A DNA stretch of 64,000 nt from assembly GCF_043555935.1 (NCBI RefSeq), contig NZ_JBIGIB010000006.1, positions 1-64,000 of the forward strand. Direction: 5' to 3'. Position 1 is the stretch's first letter. The number at the start of each line of letters is the position of its first letter. The translations under genes and the position numbers were made by a program. Shown one piece after another: positions 8,411 through 17,707 of the stretch. Source of the stretch: Pelomonas baiyunensis. GTDB taxonomy: Bacteria; Pseudomonadota; Gammaproteobacteria; Burkholderiales; Burkholderiaceae_C. Under the pieces are notes generated by a model. That model searched no databases. It was not told the DNA's origin and saw only the letters and a list, made by a program, of their open reading frames with translations.

Positions 8411-9436
8411 ATGGGAATGCAAAAGATGTGGGTGGCCGGCGCCTTGCTGGCTGCAACTTTGAAAGCGCTTGCGGCCGGGCCGGTGGTGGGTGTGAGCTGG
8501 TCCAACTTCCAGGAAGAGCGCTGGAAGACCGACGAGGCCGCCATCAAGGCCGAACTGGCCCGCTTGGGTGCGAGCTACGTGAGCGCGGATGCCGGAGGCT
8601 CGCCCGAGAAGCAGATCGGTGACGTCGAGTCGCTGCTGGCCAAGGGCGCCAAGGTGCTCATCATCCTGGCCATGGACAAGGACGCCATCGTCCCTGCGCT
8701 GAACAAGGCCAAGGCCCGCAAGGTGCCGGTGGTGGCCTATGACCGGCTCATCGAAGCGCCCGAGGTGTTCTACCTGACCTTCGACAACCGCGAGGTCGGC
8801 CGCCTGCAAGCCAAGGCCGTGCTGGCCGCCAAGCCGCAGGGCCGCTACGTGATGATCAAGGGCTCGCCCAGCGACCCGAATGCCGACTTCCTGCGCGCCG
8901 GCCAGCAGGACGCCCTGGCCGATGTGGTGAAGAAGGGCGACGTGAAGATCGTGGCCGAGGAATACACCGACGGCTGGAAGCCCGAGGTTGCGCAAAAGAA
9001 CATGGAGCAGATCCTCACCAAGCTCAAGGGTGGGGTGGACGCCGTGGTGGCCAGCAACGACGGCACGGCAGGCGGCGCCATTGCGGCACTCGCCGGCAAG
9101 GGCATCAAGGGCGTGCCGGTCAGCGGCCAGGACGCCGACCACGCCGCGCTGAACCGCATTGCGCTCGGCACGCAGACCGTGTCCGTCTGGAAGGACTCGC
9201 GCGCGCTGGGCAAGGAAGCCGCCGCGGCCGCGGTGCAGCTGGCCGCGGGCCAGAAGGTGCCGGGTGCGGCGCCCTGGGCGGGCGGTGAACGCAAGGTCAG
9301 CCTGCAGGCCAAGTTCCTGGCGCCCGTGGCCATCACGCAAGCCAACCTGGGCGACGTGATCAGCGCCGGCTGGGTGCCCAAGGCCGTGGTCTGCAAGGGC
9401 GTGGACGCCGCCAAGGCCCCGGCCGCCTGCAAGTAA
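8411..9436 (+). CDS. xylF: D-xylose ABC transporter substrate-binding protein
   Basis: A periplasmic sugar-binding protein of the XylF/RbsB type, 341 residues with an N-terminal signal peptide (about 1-22, ending ALAA). Stretches such as VPVVAYDRLI, ASNDGTAGGAI and VSGQDAD match XylF closely as I remember it. It captures sugar for the XylH/XylG importer encoded just downstream. GGAGA lies directly before the ATG at 8411. No xylA, xylB or xylR is in the window, so the substrate is inferred from the protein family only. Confidence 0.88.
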   Translation: MGMQKMWVAGALLAATLKALAAGPVVGVSWSNFQEERWKTDEAAIKAELARLGASYVSADAGGSPEKQIGDVESLLAKGAKVLIILAMDKDAIVPALNKAKARKVPVVAYDRLIEAPEVFYLTFDNREVGRLQAKAVLAAKPQGRYVMIKGSPSDPNADFLRAGQQDALADVVKKGDVKIVAEEYTDGWKPEVAQKNMEQILTKLKGGVDAVVASNDGTAGGAIAALAGKGIKGVPVSGQDADHAALNRIALGTQTVSVWKDSRALGKEAAAAAVQLAAGQKVPGAAPWAGGERKVSLQAKFLAPVAITQANLGDVISAGWVPKAVVCKGVDAAKAPAACK

Positions 9437-9444
9437 GGACCGCG

Positions 9445-10587
9445 ATGAACGCCCAGACCCAGCGGCTCGCCGTGATGGCGGCCGTGCTGGTGGCCATTGC
9501 CATCGGCTTTCATGTGCTCACCGGCAGCTTCCTGACGGCGGAGAACCTCTACAACATCGCGCAGCAGACGGCGGTGGTCGGCATCGTCGCCAGCGGCATG
9601 GCCCTGATCATCGTGGCGCGCCAGATCGACCTCGCCGTGGGCTCGCTGCTCGGCGCCGTGGGCGTGCTGATGGCCTGGCTGCAATACACGCAGGGCTGGT
9701 CGGTCATCGCCTCGCTGTTCGCGGGCCTGGGCCTGGCGCTGGCCGTGGGGCTGTTCCAGGGCTGGCTGTCGGCAGTCATCGGCATTCCGTCCTTCGTCGT
9801 CACGCTGGGCGGGCTGGTGTCGCTGCGCGGCGCGGCCTTCCTGATTGCCGACGGCAAGACCCAACCCGTCACCGAGCCCTGGCTGCTGGCCTTGGGTGGC
9901 GGGCTGGACGGCTCGCTGGGTGAGCAGGGCAGCTGGCTGCTGGGCGTTGCCCTGATTGCGCTGATGTGGGGCTGGCAGGCGGTGCAACGCCGGGCGCTGG
10001 CGCGCGCCGGTGGCGAGGCGGGCAACGCCCAGCATGCGTTGCTGAAGGCCGGCCTGTCAGCGCTGGCGGTGCTGGTCACCGTGGCTGTGTTCAATGCCTA
10101 CAAGATCGAAGGCCAGGAGCAGGGCCAAGGTTTGCCGCTGCCACTGGTGATCTGGGTGGCCGTCGTGCTGCTGCTGGGCTTCGTGGCCAAGCACACGCGC
10201 TTCGGCCGCTACGTCTACGCCATCGGCGGCAACCCCGATGCGGCGCGGCTGGCGGGCATTCCGGTGCGGCGCGTGATGATCCAGTTGAACCTGCTGTTGG
10301 CAGCCCTGGTCGCCCTGGCCGCCGTCGTCGCGATGGCGCGCCTGAATGCCGGCACGAACTCGATGGGCACGGGCATGGAGCTCACCGTCATCGCCGCAGC
10401 CGTCATCGGCGGCGTGAGCCTGGCCGGCGGCGCCGGCAGCGTGGGCGGCACGGTGCTGGGGGCCCTCATCATCCAGAGCATCGACTCGGGCCTGCTGCTG
10501 ACCGATGTGTCCATCGGCTGGCGCATGGTGGTGCTGGGCCAGGTGCTGGTTGCGGCCGTGGTGTTCGATCGCGTGGTGCAGAAATGA
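9445..10587 (+). CDS. xylH: Sugar ABC transporter permease (XylH type)
   Basis: A 380-residue inner membrane permease with many hydrophobic segments, belonging to the RbsC/XylH family. Typical motifs are GMALIIVARQIDLAVGS near the N-terminus and AVIGGVSLAGGAGSVGGTVLG near the C-terminus, the latter forming the contact region with the ATPase. It starts 8 bases after xylF and its stop overlaps xylG. Confidence 0.9.
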   Translation: MNAQTQRLAVMAAVLVAIAIGFHVLTGSFLTAENLYNIAQQTAVVGIVASGMALIIVARQIDLAVGSLLGAVGVLMAWLQYTQGWSVIASLFAGLGLALAVGLFQGWLSAVIGIPSFVVTLGGLVSLRGAAFLIADGKTQPVTEPWLLALGGGLDGSLGEQGSWLLGVALIALMWGWQAVQRRALARAGGEAGNAQHALLKAGLSALAVLVTVAVFNAYKIEGQEQGQGLPLPLVIWVAVVLLLGFVAKHTRFGRYVYAIGGNPDAARLAGIPVRRVMIQLNLLLAALVALAAVVAMARLNAGTNSMGTGMELTVIAAAVIGGVSLAGGAGSVGGTVLGALIIQSIDSGLLLTDVSIGWRMVVLGQVLVAAVVFDRVVQK

Positions 10588-11336
10588 CGGCTCTTCTCGA
10601 AGTGCGCGGTGCGCGCAAATCGTTCGGCGGTGTGCACGCGGTCGATGGCGTGTCCCTGAGCCTGGCGCCCGGTGAAGTGCTGGCCGTGCTGGGCCACAAC
10701 GGCGCGGGCAAATCCACGTTGATGCAGATGCTGGCCGGCGCGCTGCCGTTCGATGGCGGCGAGCTGCTGCTGAACGGCCAGCCGGTGAAGTTCGCGAGCC
10801 CGGCCGATTCCCGCGCCGCCGGCATCGAGACCATCCACCAGAAGCTGGCGCTGGCCGACAACCTGGATTCGGTCGCCAACCTCTTCCTCGGCCGCGAGCT
10901 GCGCACCCGCTTCGGCCTGCTGGACGACGCCGCCATGCGCGCGGCCGCCGTGCCGCTGTTCGCGCGGCTCAACCCCAACTTCAAGAACATTGCCGACCCG
11001 GTGCAGTCGCTCTCCGGCGGCCAGCGTCAGGTGGTGGCGATTGCGCGGGCGCTGCAGTTCAAGGCCCGCGTGCTCATCATGGACGAGCCCTGCGCGGCGC
11101 TGGGGCCGAGCGAAACCGCCATGGTGCACGACCTGATCCGCCGCCTCGCGGCCGAGGGCGTGGGCATCCTGCTCGTCACCCACGACATGCCGGACGTGTT
11201 CGCCCTGTCGAACCGGCTGATGGTGATGAAAAACGGCCGCCTGGTCGGGGTGACGCAGACGGCCGCGGTGACCGAGGACGAAGTGCTGGCGATGATCATC
11301 GCGGGCAAGCCGGCTGCGGCCTGCCTGCCCGCTTGA
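10584..11336 (+). CDS. xylG: Sugar ABC transporter ATPase, single nucleotide-binding domain
   Basis: The ATPase of the importer. Walker A is GHNGAGKST (residues 37-45), the signature LSGGQRQ lies near 141-147, Walker B is VLIMDEP near 160, and the H-loop is LVTHD. At 250 residues it has one nucleotide-binding domain, whereas E. coli XylG has two fused domains of about 510 residues in total. It therefore probably works as a homodimer, as in FrcA-type systems. The ATG at 10584 overlaps the xylH stop. The stop abuts that of lysS on the other strand. Confidence 0.88.
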   Translation: MTALLEVRGARKSFGGVHAVDGVSLSLAPGEVLAVLGHNGAGKSTLMQMLAGALPFDGGELLLNGQPVKFASPADSRAAGIETIHQKLALADNLDSVANLFLGRELRTRFGLLDDAAMRAAAVPLFARLNPNFKNIADPVQSLSGGQRQVVAIARALQFKARVLIMDEPCAALGPSETAMVHDLIRRLAAEGVGILLVTHDMPDVFALSNRLMVMKNGRLVGVTQTAAVTEDEVLAMIIAGKPAAACLPA

Positions 11337-12854
11337 TCAGGCCTCCCGCCGCAGTGCGGGGAACAGGATCACGTCGCGGATCGACGGGCTGTCGGTGATC
11401 AGCATCATCAGCCGGTCGATGCCGATGCCGCAGCCGCCGGTCGGGGGCATGCCGTACTCCAGCGCGCGAATGAAGTCGGCGTCGAAGAACATCGCTTCCT
11501 CGTCGCCGGCGTCCTTGTTGGCCACCTGAGCCTGGAAGCGCGCGGCCTGGTCTTCCGCGTCGTTCAGCTCCGAGAAGCCGTTCGCGTACTCGCGGCCGGT
11601 GATGAAGAGCTCGAAGCGCTCGGTGATCTTGGGGTTGGCGTCCGACGCGCGGGCCAGGGGCGACACCTCGACGGGGTAGTCGATGATGAAGGTCGGCTCC
11701 CACAGCTTTTCTTCCACCACCGCCTCGAACAGGCCGAACTGCAGCTCAGCCAGGCTCCAGCGGGCGGGAGCGTCTTCACCGGCCGCCACGATCTTGGCGC
11801 GCAGCACGTCGGGGTTGTCAGCCTCAGCTTCGGTCAGGCCCGCGTAGCGGATCAGCGAGTCCCGCACCGAGACGCGGGCGAAGGGCTTGTCCAAAGCGAC
11901 GGGCTTGCCGGCGTAGGTCAGCGCGGCGCTGCCGGTGGCGGCAATCGCGGCGTGGCGCAGCACGGCCTCGGTGAAGTCCATCTGGTCGTGATGCGTCCAG
12001 TAGGCCGCATAGAACTCCATCATCGTGAACTCGGGGTTGTGCCGGACCGAGATGCCTTCGTTGCGGAAGTTGCGGTTGATCTCGAACACACGCTCGAAGC
12101 CGCCCACCACCAGGCGCTTGAGGTAGAGCTCCGGCGCGATGCGCAGGTACATCTCCTGGTCCAGCGCGTTGTGGTGGGTGATGAAGGGCTTGGCATTCGC
12201 GCCGCCCGGGATGGGGTGGAGCATCGGCGTCTCCACTTCCAGGAAGCCGTGGTCCACCATGAAGCTGCGAATGGCCGACACCGCCTTGGAGCGCGCGGTG
12301 AAGCGCTTGCGGGCGTCTTCGTCGGTGATGAGGTCGACGTAGCGCTGGCGGTACTTCTGCTCCTGGTCGGTCATGCCGTGGAACTTGTCCGGCAGCGGGC
12401 GCAGGCTCTTGGTCAGCAGGCGCAGCGTCGTCACGACGACGGACAGCTCACCCGTCTTGGTGCGCATCAGCGTGCCTTCGGCGCCCAGGATGTCGCCCAG
12501 GTCCCAGTGCTTGAAGGCGTCGTAAACCTCGGCGCCGACGTTGTCGATGGTCACGCGCAGCTGGATGCGGCCGGTGGCGTCCTGGAGCGTGCAAAAGCTC
12601 GCCTTGCCCATCATGCGCTTGAGCATCATGCGACCGGCCACGCTGACCTTGATCGCCTGAGGCTCCAGCTCCTCATTCGGCACCTGCCCGTACTGCGCCT
12701 GCAGCGGCTCAGCGCGGTGCTGCGGCTTGAAATCGTTGGGGAAGGGCACCGGCGTGGCGGCCCGCAAAGCGGCCAGTTTGCTGCGGCGCTCGGCGATCAG
12801 TTGGTTGTCATCTGCCTGAGCGGGGAGGGCGGGGGTGGGAGTGGCTTGATTCAT
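11337..12854 (-). CDS. lysS: Lysyl-tRNA synthetase, class II
   Basis: 505 residues, the same length as E. coli LysS. It charges tRNA-Lys. An N-terminal OB-fold anticodon-binding domain (about residues 60-150) precedes the class II core. Motif 2 includes INRNFRNEGISVRHNPEFT and motif 3 includes GGCGIGIDRL near the C-terminus. The ATG at 12854 gives a normal-length N-terminus, while upstream in-frame starts would overlap the divergent flippase gene. Only 45 bases separate the two starts. Confidence 0.97.
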   Translation of the reverse strand: MNQATPTPALPAQADDNQLIAERRSKLAALRAATPVPFPNDFKPQHRAEPLQAQYGQVPNEELEPQAIKVSVAGRMMLKRMMGKASFCTLQDATGRIQLRVTIDNVGAEVYDAFKHWDLGDILGAEGTLMRTKTGELSVVVTTLRLLTKSLRPLPDKFHGMTDQEQKYRQRYVDLITDEDARKRFTARSKAVSAIRSFMVDHGFLEVETPMLHPIPGGANAKPFITHHNALDQEMYLRIAPELYLKRLVVGGFERVFEINRNFRNEGISVRHNPEFTMMEFYAAYWTHHDQMDFTEAVLRHAAIAATGSAALTYAGKPVALDKPFARVSVRDSLIRYAGLTEAEADNPDVLRAKIVAAGEDAPARWSLAELQFGLFEAVVEEKLWEPTFIIDYPVEVSPLARASDANPKITERFELFITGREYANGFSELNDAEDQAARFQAQVANKDAGDEEAMFFDADFIRALEYGMPPTGGCGIGIDRLMMLITDSPSIRDVILFPALRREA

Positions 12855-12899
12855 TGCGGGCCTTAGTCGAACCAGCGATTTTAGAATCGCGCGCCCCCT

Positions 12900-14117
12900 A
12901 TGAGCCTGACGCGCGCCACCTTCACCTTGCTTGCCGGCAGCGCGCTGGCGCAAACGCTCCCCCTATTGCTCGGGCCGTGGATCGCCCGGCTGTACACGCC
13001 GGACGAGTACGGGCAGTTCTCTCTGGTCTGGACGGTGGCCAGCAATCTGGCCGTGGTGGGCTGTGCGCGTTACGAGTTTGCACTGGCGCTGGAGACGGAG
13101 GAGTCCGGGGCGGCGACGCTGCTGTCGCTTTGCCTGCGGGTGTGGCTGGCGGTGGTCGCTGCAGCCGTATTGATGGGGGCGGTGTGGATGCTGTGGGCCA
13201 ACTTGGCCCTAGCGGCCTGGCTTCCGTTGGCCGTGGCGGCCGCTTCGGCCAGCCAGGCTCTGGGTCAATGGGCCGCGCGGGCCGGTCGTTTTGGGGCATT
13301 GGCTTGGGCGCGTTTCGTGCAGTGGGGCGGGGCGGCCGTGGCGCAGGTCGGGTTGGGATTGATGCAGGCAGGGCCTTGGGGGTTGCTCGCCGGCGCCACG
13401 CTGGGAGCCGCCGCTGCGGCCCTGATTCAGGCGCGCCCCGCCCCAACGGGCGGCTGGCGTGGGCTTCTGGGGGAACACGCGTGGCGGGAGTCCGCCCGGC
13501 AGCACAAGGACTTTCCGCTCCTCAACACCCCGCATGCGTTTGCAGGCGCTTTGCAAGACACCCTGACCTTGGCCCTGCTCACTGCGTGGCTGGGTGGCGC
13601 CGAGGCGGGTGCCTGGGCGCTGGCCCTTCGTTACTTGAAGGCGCCTGCTTCGCTGGTGGGCGGTGCGGTGTCTCAGGTGCTGTACCCGCAGCTGACACGC
13701 AGCACATGCGCGGGTCAATCCCGCACGTTGGTGCAGCGCCACTTGATGCTGCTGGCCGCGCTGGCCCTGCCTTTGATGGCCGTTCTCTTGGCGGGTGGGC
13801 CCTGGTTGTTTGGATTGGCGTTCGGTCCAGAATGGGCCGCGGCAGGCGAGTTGGCCCGGTCGCTTGCGCCGTATGTCGCTTTTCACTTCATCGCGTCGCC
13901 GCTGTCGGTGGTGCCGCTGGCCTGGGGCTGCCAGGCGTGGGCCTTGAAGTTGGCCGCGGTGGGCCAGTTTGTGTTCTTGGCCGGGCTCGGGGTTGGATTG
14001 GCGCTTGGGGGGCTGGTGGGCGCGGGTTGGGGCGTGTCGGCGGTCACCTCGTGCTACTTTGGCTACTTTTTTTGGGGCTTGCTGCAGCGTGCTCCTGTGA
14101 TCGAGGAGAAACGGTGA
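12900..14117 (+). CDS. Lipid-linked oligosaccharide flippase (Wzx/MATE-like)
   Basis: A 405-residue polytopic membrane protein with about twelve hydrophobic segments and the polysaccharide-synthase family opening LYTPDEYGQFSLVW. It would move undecaprenyl-linked glycan across the inner membrane. It is first in a string of same-strand genes reaching 22.2 kb, most of which overlap or lie within 20 bases of each other. One of three flippases in this window. Confidence 0.85.
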   Translation: MSLTRATFTLLAGSALAQTLPLLLGPWIARLYTPDEYGQFSLVWTVASNLAVVGCARYEFALALETEESGAATLLSLCLRVWLAVVAAAVLMGAVWMLWANLALAAWLPLAVAAASASQALGQWAARAGRFGALAWARFVQWGGAAVAQVGLGLMQAGPWGLLAGATLGAAAAALIQARPAPTGGWRGLLGEHAWRESARQHKDFPLLNTPHAFAGALQDTLTLALLTAWLGGAEAGAWALALRYLKAPASLVGGAVSQVLYPQLTRSTCAGQSRTLVQRHLMLLAALALPLMAVLLAGGPWLFGLAFGPEWAAAGELARSLAPYVAFHFIASPLSVVPLAWGCQAWALKLAAVGQFVFLAGLGVGLALGGLVGAGWGVSAVTSCYFGYFFWGLLQRAPVIEEKR

Positions 14118-14707
14118 AGGCAAGCCTGACCCGGCGCATGTGGCAGCCGATGAAGCAACTGATTTCGCGCCTGTGGGGGCCGCGGATGGTTGGGGGCTTT
14201 GTGAGGGGCGACGGAGAGTTCTTGCCTCACACCCGCGTCAGCAACAGCGCCGTTGTGTTTGCCCGTGATCGGCTGAATGTGGGCGACCATGTCTTCATTG
14301 GCCATTTCAGCGTGCTCGATGCCACCTACGGCCTGCGGATCGGCGAAGGTTGCCAAATCGGCTTCTTTACAGGCGTGTTCACACACTCCAGCCATGCTGC
14401 CATTCGGCTGTACGGACGGGCGTACGTGCAGGTGCCGGAGAAGCAGGCGTACTTCACCGCACCCGTTGAGCTAGGACCGTATTGCTTCGTGGGTGCACAC
14501 GCCACGCTGTTGCCGGGAACGCGACTGGGAAAGGGGTGTCTCGTGTCCGCCTACAGTCTCGTGCAAGGTGAATTCCCGGACTACGCCATCGTGGCTGGCC
14601 AGCCCGCCCGCGTTGTCGGCGATACGCGAAAAAAGGATGCCCAGTTGCTGCGGCAGCACCCGGAACTTGCGGTCCACTACCAAGCTTGGGCGGGAGAGTT
14701 GCCTTGA
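14114..14707 (+). CDS. Hexapeptide-repeat acyltransferase (WbbJ-like)
   Basis: A 197-residue left-handed beta-helix acyltransferase with imperfect hexapeptide repeats from about residue 50 to 170 (VGDHVFIG, LGPYCFVG, LGKGCLVS). Such enzymes usually O- or N-acetylate sugars. The start is a GTG overlapping the flippase stop (GTGA), with GAGGAG five bases upstream. The frame is open far upstream, but that part is a shadow of the flippase gene. Acceptor sugar unknown. Confidence 0.8.
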   Translation: MKASLTRRMWQPMKQLISRLWGPRMVGGFVRGDGEFLPHTRVSNSAVVFARDRLNVGDHVFIGHFSVLDATYGLRIGEGCQIGFFTGVFTHSSHAAIRLYGRAYVQVPEKQAYFTAPVELGPYCFVGAHATLLPGTRLGKGCLVSAYSLVQGEFPDYAIVAGQPARVVGDTRKKDAQLLRQHPELAVHYQAWAGELP

Positions 14708-15801
14708 TGCGACCAACGTTGACGGGTGGCCTCAAGCTCGTGCTGATTGGCGACGGGGAAAGCCCTCACCTCCTGAAATGGGCCCGAGCTCTGCAACCAC
14801 GCGTGCAACTGCACGCCATCTCGTCCCGGGGCTTTTTGCCCGAATTTCACCAACTGCTGCCCGATGCCCGTCGCCTGGCGCTGAACACCGCACCCGAGCA
14901 TGGCGGCGGCAACATCGCCTTGGTCAAGCAGTTGCCGAAGGTGGGTGCGTGGCTCGCGGATGCCGACGCCGACTGGCTGCATGCCCACTACCTCACCTCC
15001 CATGGCACGCTGGCCTGGGCGGCGAAGCTGGGTTGGCGGCTGCGGGCGCAGATTGCCGGCTCGGCTTGGGGCAGCGACATTCTTGTCACACCCAATCGGG
15101 GCGCCAGCTGGAAGTGGCTGACGAAGAAGGCTTTGCGAAGTTGCGCCATCACCACCTCCGACTCGCTCCACATGGCCGATCGGATGCGTGAGCTCGGCGC
15201 AGGCGAGGTCATGACCTTCCCGTTTGGCTTGGAGGCTTTGCCCAAGCAGAACGTGACCAAGCAACCGTGGTTGTGCTTTGCCAACCGGGGCCTGGAGTCG
15301 ATTTATCGTCCTGAACGGGTCATCGAGGCGTTCGCGCGGATTGTTGCGATGCACCCGGACGCTCGGCTGGTGGTGGCCAACGACGGATCGCTGCGCGCTG
15401 CGGTGGAAAGACTCGTTGCCGCGCGCGGCCTGGCCGACAAAGTCTGTTTCGTCGGCCGGCTGGATGCCCAGGCGCAAGCGGCGCACTATGCCCGCTCGAC
15501 CTGGTTCTTGAGCCTGCCCGAGAGCGACTCGGTGTCTGTCTCCGTGCTGGAGGCCATGGCGCATGGATGCGTGCCGCTGCTGTCCGAACTGCCGGCCAAC
15601 CGCGAACTGATCGGCCAACTTGAGGATCATGAAGCGCGCGGCTTGATCGTTGATTCGCTGGACGACCTGCCGACCCGCATGGCAGCGCTGGATGCGGCGC
15701 GGCTGGGTGCGTCCAACCGCCAATGGGTGGCAGCCCATGGTCTTTTCGAGCCTCACGTGCAGCGGTTCCTCACGCGCCTGAAGGAACTCACGCCCACATG
15801 A
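14707..15801 (+). CDS. Glycosyltransferase family 4
   Basis: 364 residues with a GT-B architecture. The C-terminal half carries the GT4 pattern ending in LPESDSVSVSVLEAMAHGC (near residues 275-293), which includes the conserved glutamate pair that holds the nucleotide sugar. The ATG at 14707 overlaps the preceding stop (TGATG). An in-frame ATG 21 bases earlier is possible but lies within the acyltransferase gene. Donor and acceptor cannot be read from the sequence. Confidence 0.85.
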   Translation: MRPTLTGGLKLVLIGDGESPHLLKWARALQPRVQLHAISSRGFLPEFHQLLPDARRLALNTAPEHGGGNIALVKQLPKVGAWLADADADWLHAHYLTSHGTLAWAAKLGWRLRAQIAGSAWGSDILVTPNRGASWKWLTKKALRSCAITTSDSLHMADRMRELGAGEVMTFPFGLEALPKQNVTKQPWLCFANRGLESIYRPERVIEAFARIVAMHPDARLVVANDGSLRAAVERLVAARGLADKVCFVGRLDAQAQAAHYARSTWFLSLPESDSVSVSVLEAMAHGCVPLLSELPANRELIGQLEDHEARGLIVDSLDDLPTRMAALDAARLGASNRQWVAAHGLFEPHVQRFLTRLKELTPT

Positions 15802-17024
15802 GACTCCTCCTCATCAACCACTACGCCGGCTCCCCCGCCCATGGCATGGAGTTCCGTCCGTACTACCTCGCCCGCGAGTGGGTGAGGGCGGGGCATGAGG
15901 TGACCATCGTGGCGGCCAGTTACTCGCACGTGCGGGCCGTGCAGCCGCAGATGTCGGGTCTGCCGCGCGAAGAGTTCATCGACGGCATTCGTTACCGCTG
16001 GCTGCCCACGCCGCACTACGCCGGCAACGGCATCGGTCGGCTGCGCAACATCCTGTCGTTCCTGCGGCAACTGCGGGCTGACGCCTGGCGCTTGACGCGT
16101 GAGTTCCGGCCGGATGCGGTCATTGCCTCCAGCACCTATCCGATGGATGTCTGGGTGGCCAGGAAACTGGCCACGCTTGCGAAGGCCAAGCTGGTCTACG
16201 AAGTGCATGACCTTTGGCCGCTGTCGCTGATCGAGTTGTCGGGCATGTCGCCCCGGCATCCGTTCGCGCTGATGTGCGGCAAGGCGGAAGCCGACGCCTA
16301 CCGGGACGCGGACCGTGTCGTTTCGATGCTGCCGTGCGTGCACGCGCACATGGCCTCGCGCGGGTTGGACCTGTCCAAGCTGCACATCGTGCCCAACGGC
16401 TTTGCACCGGAGGAGTGGCACGGCGAGTCTGCCCCGCTCGGCGCCACGCTGCAGGCACACCTGGACGCTGAGCGTGCGGCGGGCCGCGTGGTGGTGGGGT
16501 ATGCCGGCTCCATGGGCCTGCCCAACGCGCTGGACGTGTTGCTGGACGCCGCAGCCCAGTTGAAGGACGCACTGTTGAGCTTCGTGCTCGTTGGCGGCGG
16601 GCATGAGGCCACGCGGCTGGCGGAGCGAGCCGCGGCCGAGGGGCTCCACCACGTGCGCTTTTTTGCACCCATCCCAAAGGCGCAGATCCCGACGTTGCTG
16701 CGTCACTTCGACATCGCCTACATCGGCTGGCAGCGCACGCCCATCTACCGCTTTGGCATTGCGCCGAACAAGTTGATCGACTACCTGATGGCCGAGCGCG
16801 CGGTGCTGCATTCGGTGGAGGCCGGCAACGACCCCGTGGCCGAGGCCGGCGCCGGCTTGACCGTGCCGCCCGAAGACCCCACCGCGGTGGCGCAGGGCCT
16901 GCGCCAACTGGCCGCGCTGACCCCACAGCAGCGCGCTGCCATGGGCGCGCAAGGGCGGGCCTACGCCGAGTCGCGCCACGCGTACCCGGTGCTGGCGCAA
17001 CGCTTCATCGAGGCCCTGTCATGA
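15798..17024 (+). CDS. Glycosyltransferase family 4 (WbuB-like)
   Basis: 408 residues. The N-terminal domain opens with MRLLLINHYAGSPAHGMEFR and the protein carries YEVHDLWPLSL, both typical of the WbuB/WbpY-like branch of GT4, which often transfers amino-deoxy sugars. The C-terminal domain contains the nucleotide-sugar site (IAPNKLIDYLMAERAV). It overlaps both neighbours by ATGA. With the PglF-type dehydratase and aminotransferase downstream, it may transfer a 4-amino-4,6-dideoxy sugar or a sugar added to it. Confidence 0.83.
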   Translation: MRLLLINHYAGSPAHGMEFRPYYLAREWVRAGHEVTIVAASYSHVRAVQPQMSGLPREEFIDGIRYRWLPTPHYAGNGIGRLRNILSFLRQLRADAWRLTREFRPDAVIASSTYPMDVWVARKLATLAKAKLVYEVHDLWPLSLIELSGMSPRHPFALMCGKAEADAYRDADRVVSMLPCVHAHMASRGLDLSKLHIVPNGFAPEEWHGESAPLGATLQAHLDAERAAGRVVVGYAGSMGLPNALDVLLDAAAQLKDALLSFVLVGGGHEATRLAERAAAEGLHHVRFFAPIPKAQIPTLLRHFDIAYIGWQRTPIYRFGIAPNKLIDYLMAERAVLHSVEAGNDPVAEAGAGLTVPPEDPTAVAQGLRQLAALTPQQRAAMGAQGRAYAESRHAYPVLAQRFIEALS

Positions 17025-17689
17025 CCGAGTTGGACCAGATCGCCCAGCGCTACGCGCGCCGTGACGCGGGCGACCGCTACAGCCTGCTGCGCCCCGAGGT
17101 GTGGCAGATGTGGCAGGAGCGCCAGCGTGCACTGCTGCGCTTGCTGGCGCAGCGCCCTGGTCGGCCGGAGGACTGGCGGGCCACCGAGGTGGGCTGCGGC
17201 GCGGGCGGCAACCTGCTGGACCTACTGCGGCTGGGCTTGCAGCCCGCGCACCTGACCGGCATCGAGCTGCTGCCCGAGCGTCTGTCTGCCGCCCGCGCGG
17301 CGCTGCCCGAGGGCGTGCGGCTGCTGGCGGGCGACGCGTCCGCTGCGCCGGTGGCCGATGGCAGCCAAGACCTGGTGCTGCAGTCCACCGTGTTCTCGTC
17401 CATCCTGGACGACGCGCTGCAAGAGCGCGTGGCCGAGGCCATGTGGCGCTGGCTCAAGCCAGGTGGCGCCGTGGTCTGGTACGACTTCACCTTCAACAAC
17501 CCCCGCAACCCGGATGTGCGCGGCGTGCCGCTGGCGCGGGTGCGGCAGCTCTTTCCTGCCGGCCACTTCACAGCGCGGCGCGTCACGCTCGCGCCCCCGC
17601 TGGCCCGCGCGCTGCCCCTGGCCTACGGCCTGCTGAACCTGGTGCCCTGGCTGCGCACCCACCGCCTGGTGCTGATCACCAAGCCCTGA
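17021..17689 (+). CDS. Class I SAM-dependent methyltransferase
   Basis: 222 residues. Motif I (TEVGCGAGGN, residues 55-64) binds S-adenosylmethionine, followed by an acidic residue in LTGIELLPERL and by GDASAAPVADGSQDLVL, which matches the Methyltransf_11 type. In a glycan cluster it most likely methylates a sugar hydroxyl. It overlaps the preceding glycosyltransferase gene by four bases; the aminotransferase follows after 18 bases. Confidence 0.82.
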   Translation: MTELDQIAQRYARRDAGDRYSLLRPEVWQMWQERQRALLRLLAQRPGRPEDWRATEVGCGAGGNLLDLLRLGLQPAHLTGIELLPERLSAARAALPEGVRLLAGDASAAPVADGSQDLVLQSTVFSSILDDALQERVAEAMWRWLKPGGAVVWYDFTFNNPRNPDVRGVPLARVRQLFPAGHFTARRVTLAPPLARALPLAYGLLNLVPWLRTHRLVLITKP

Positions 17690-17707
17690 TCCCGGAAAAT
17701 CTGCCCG

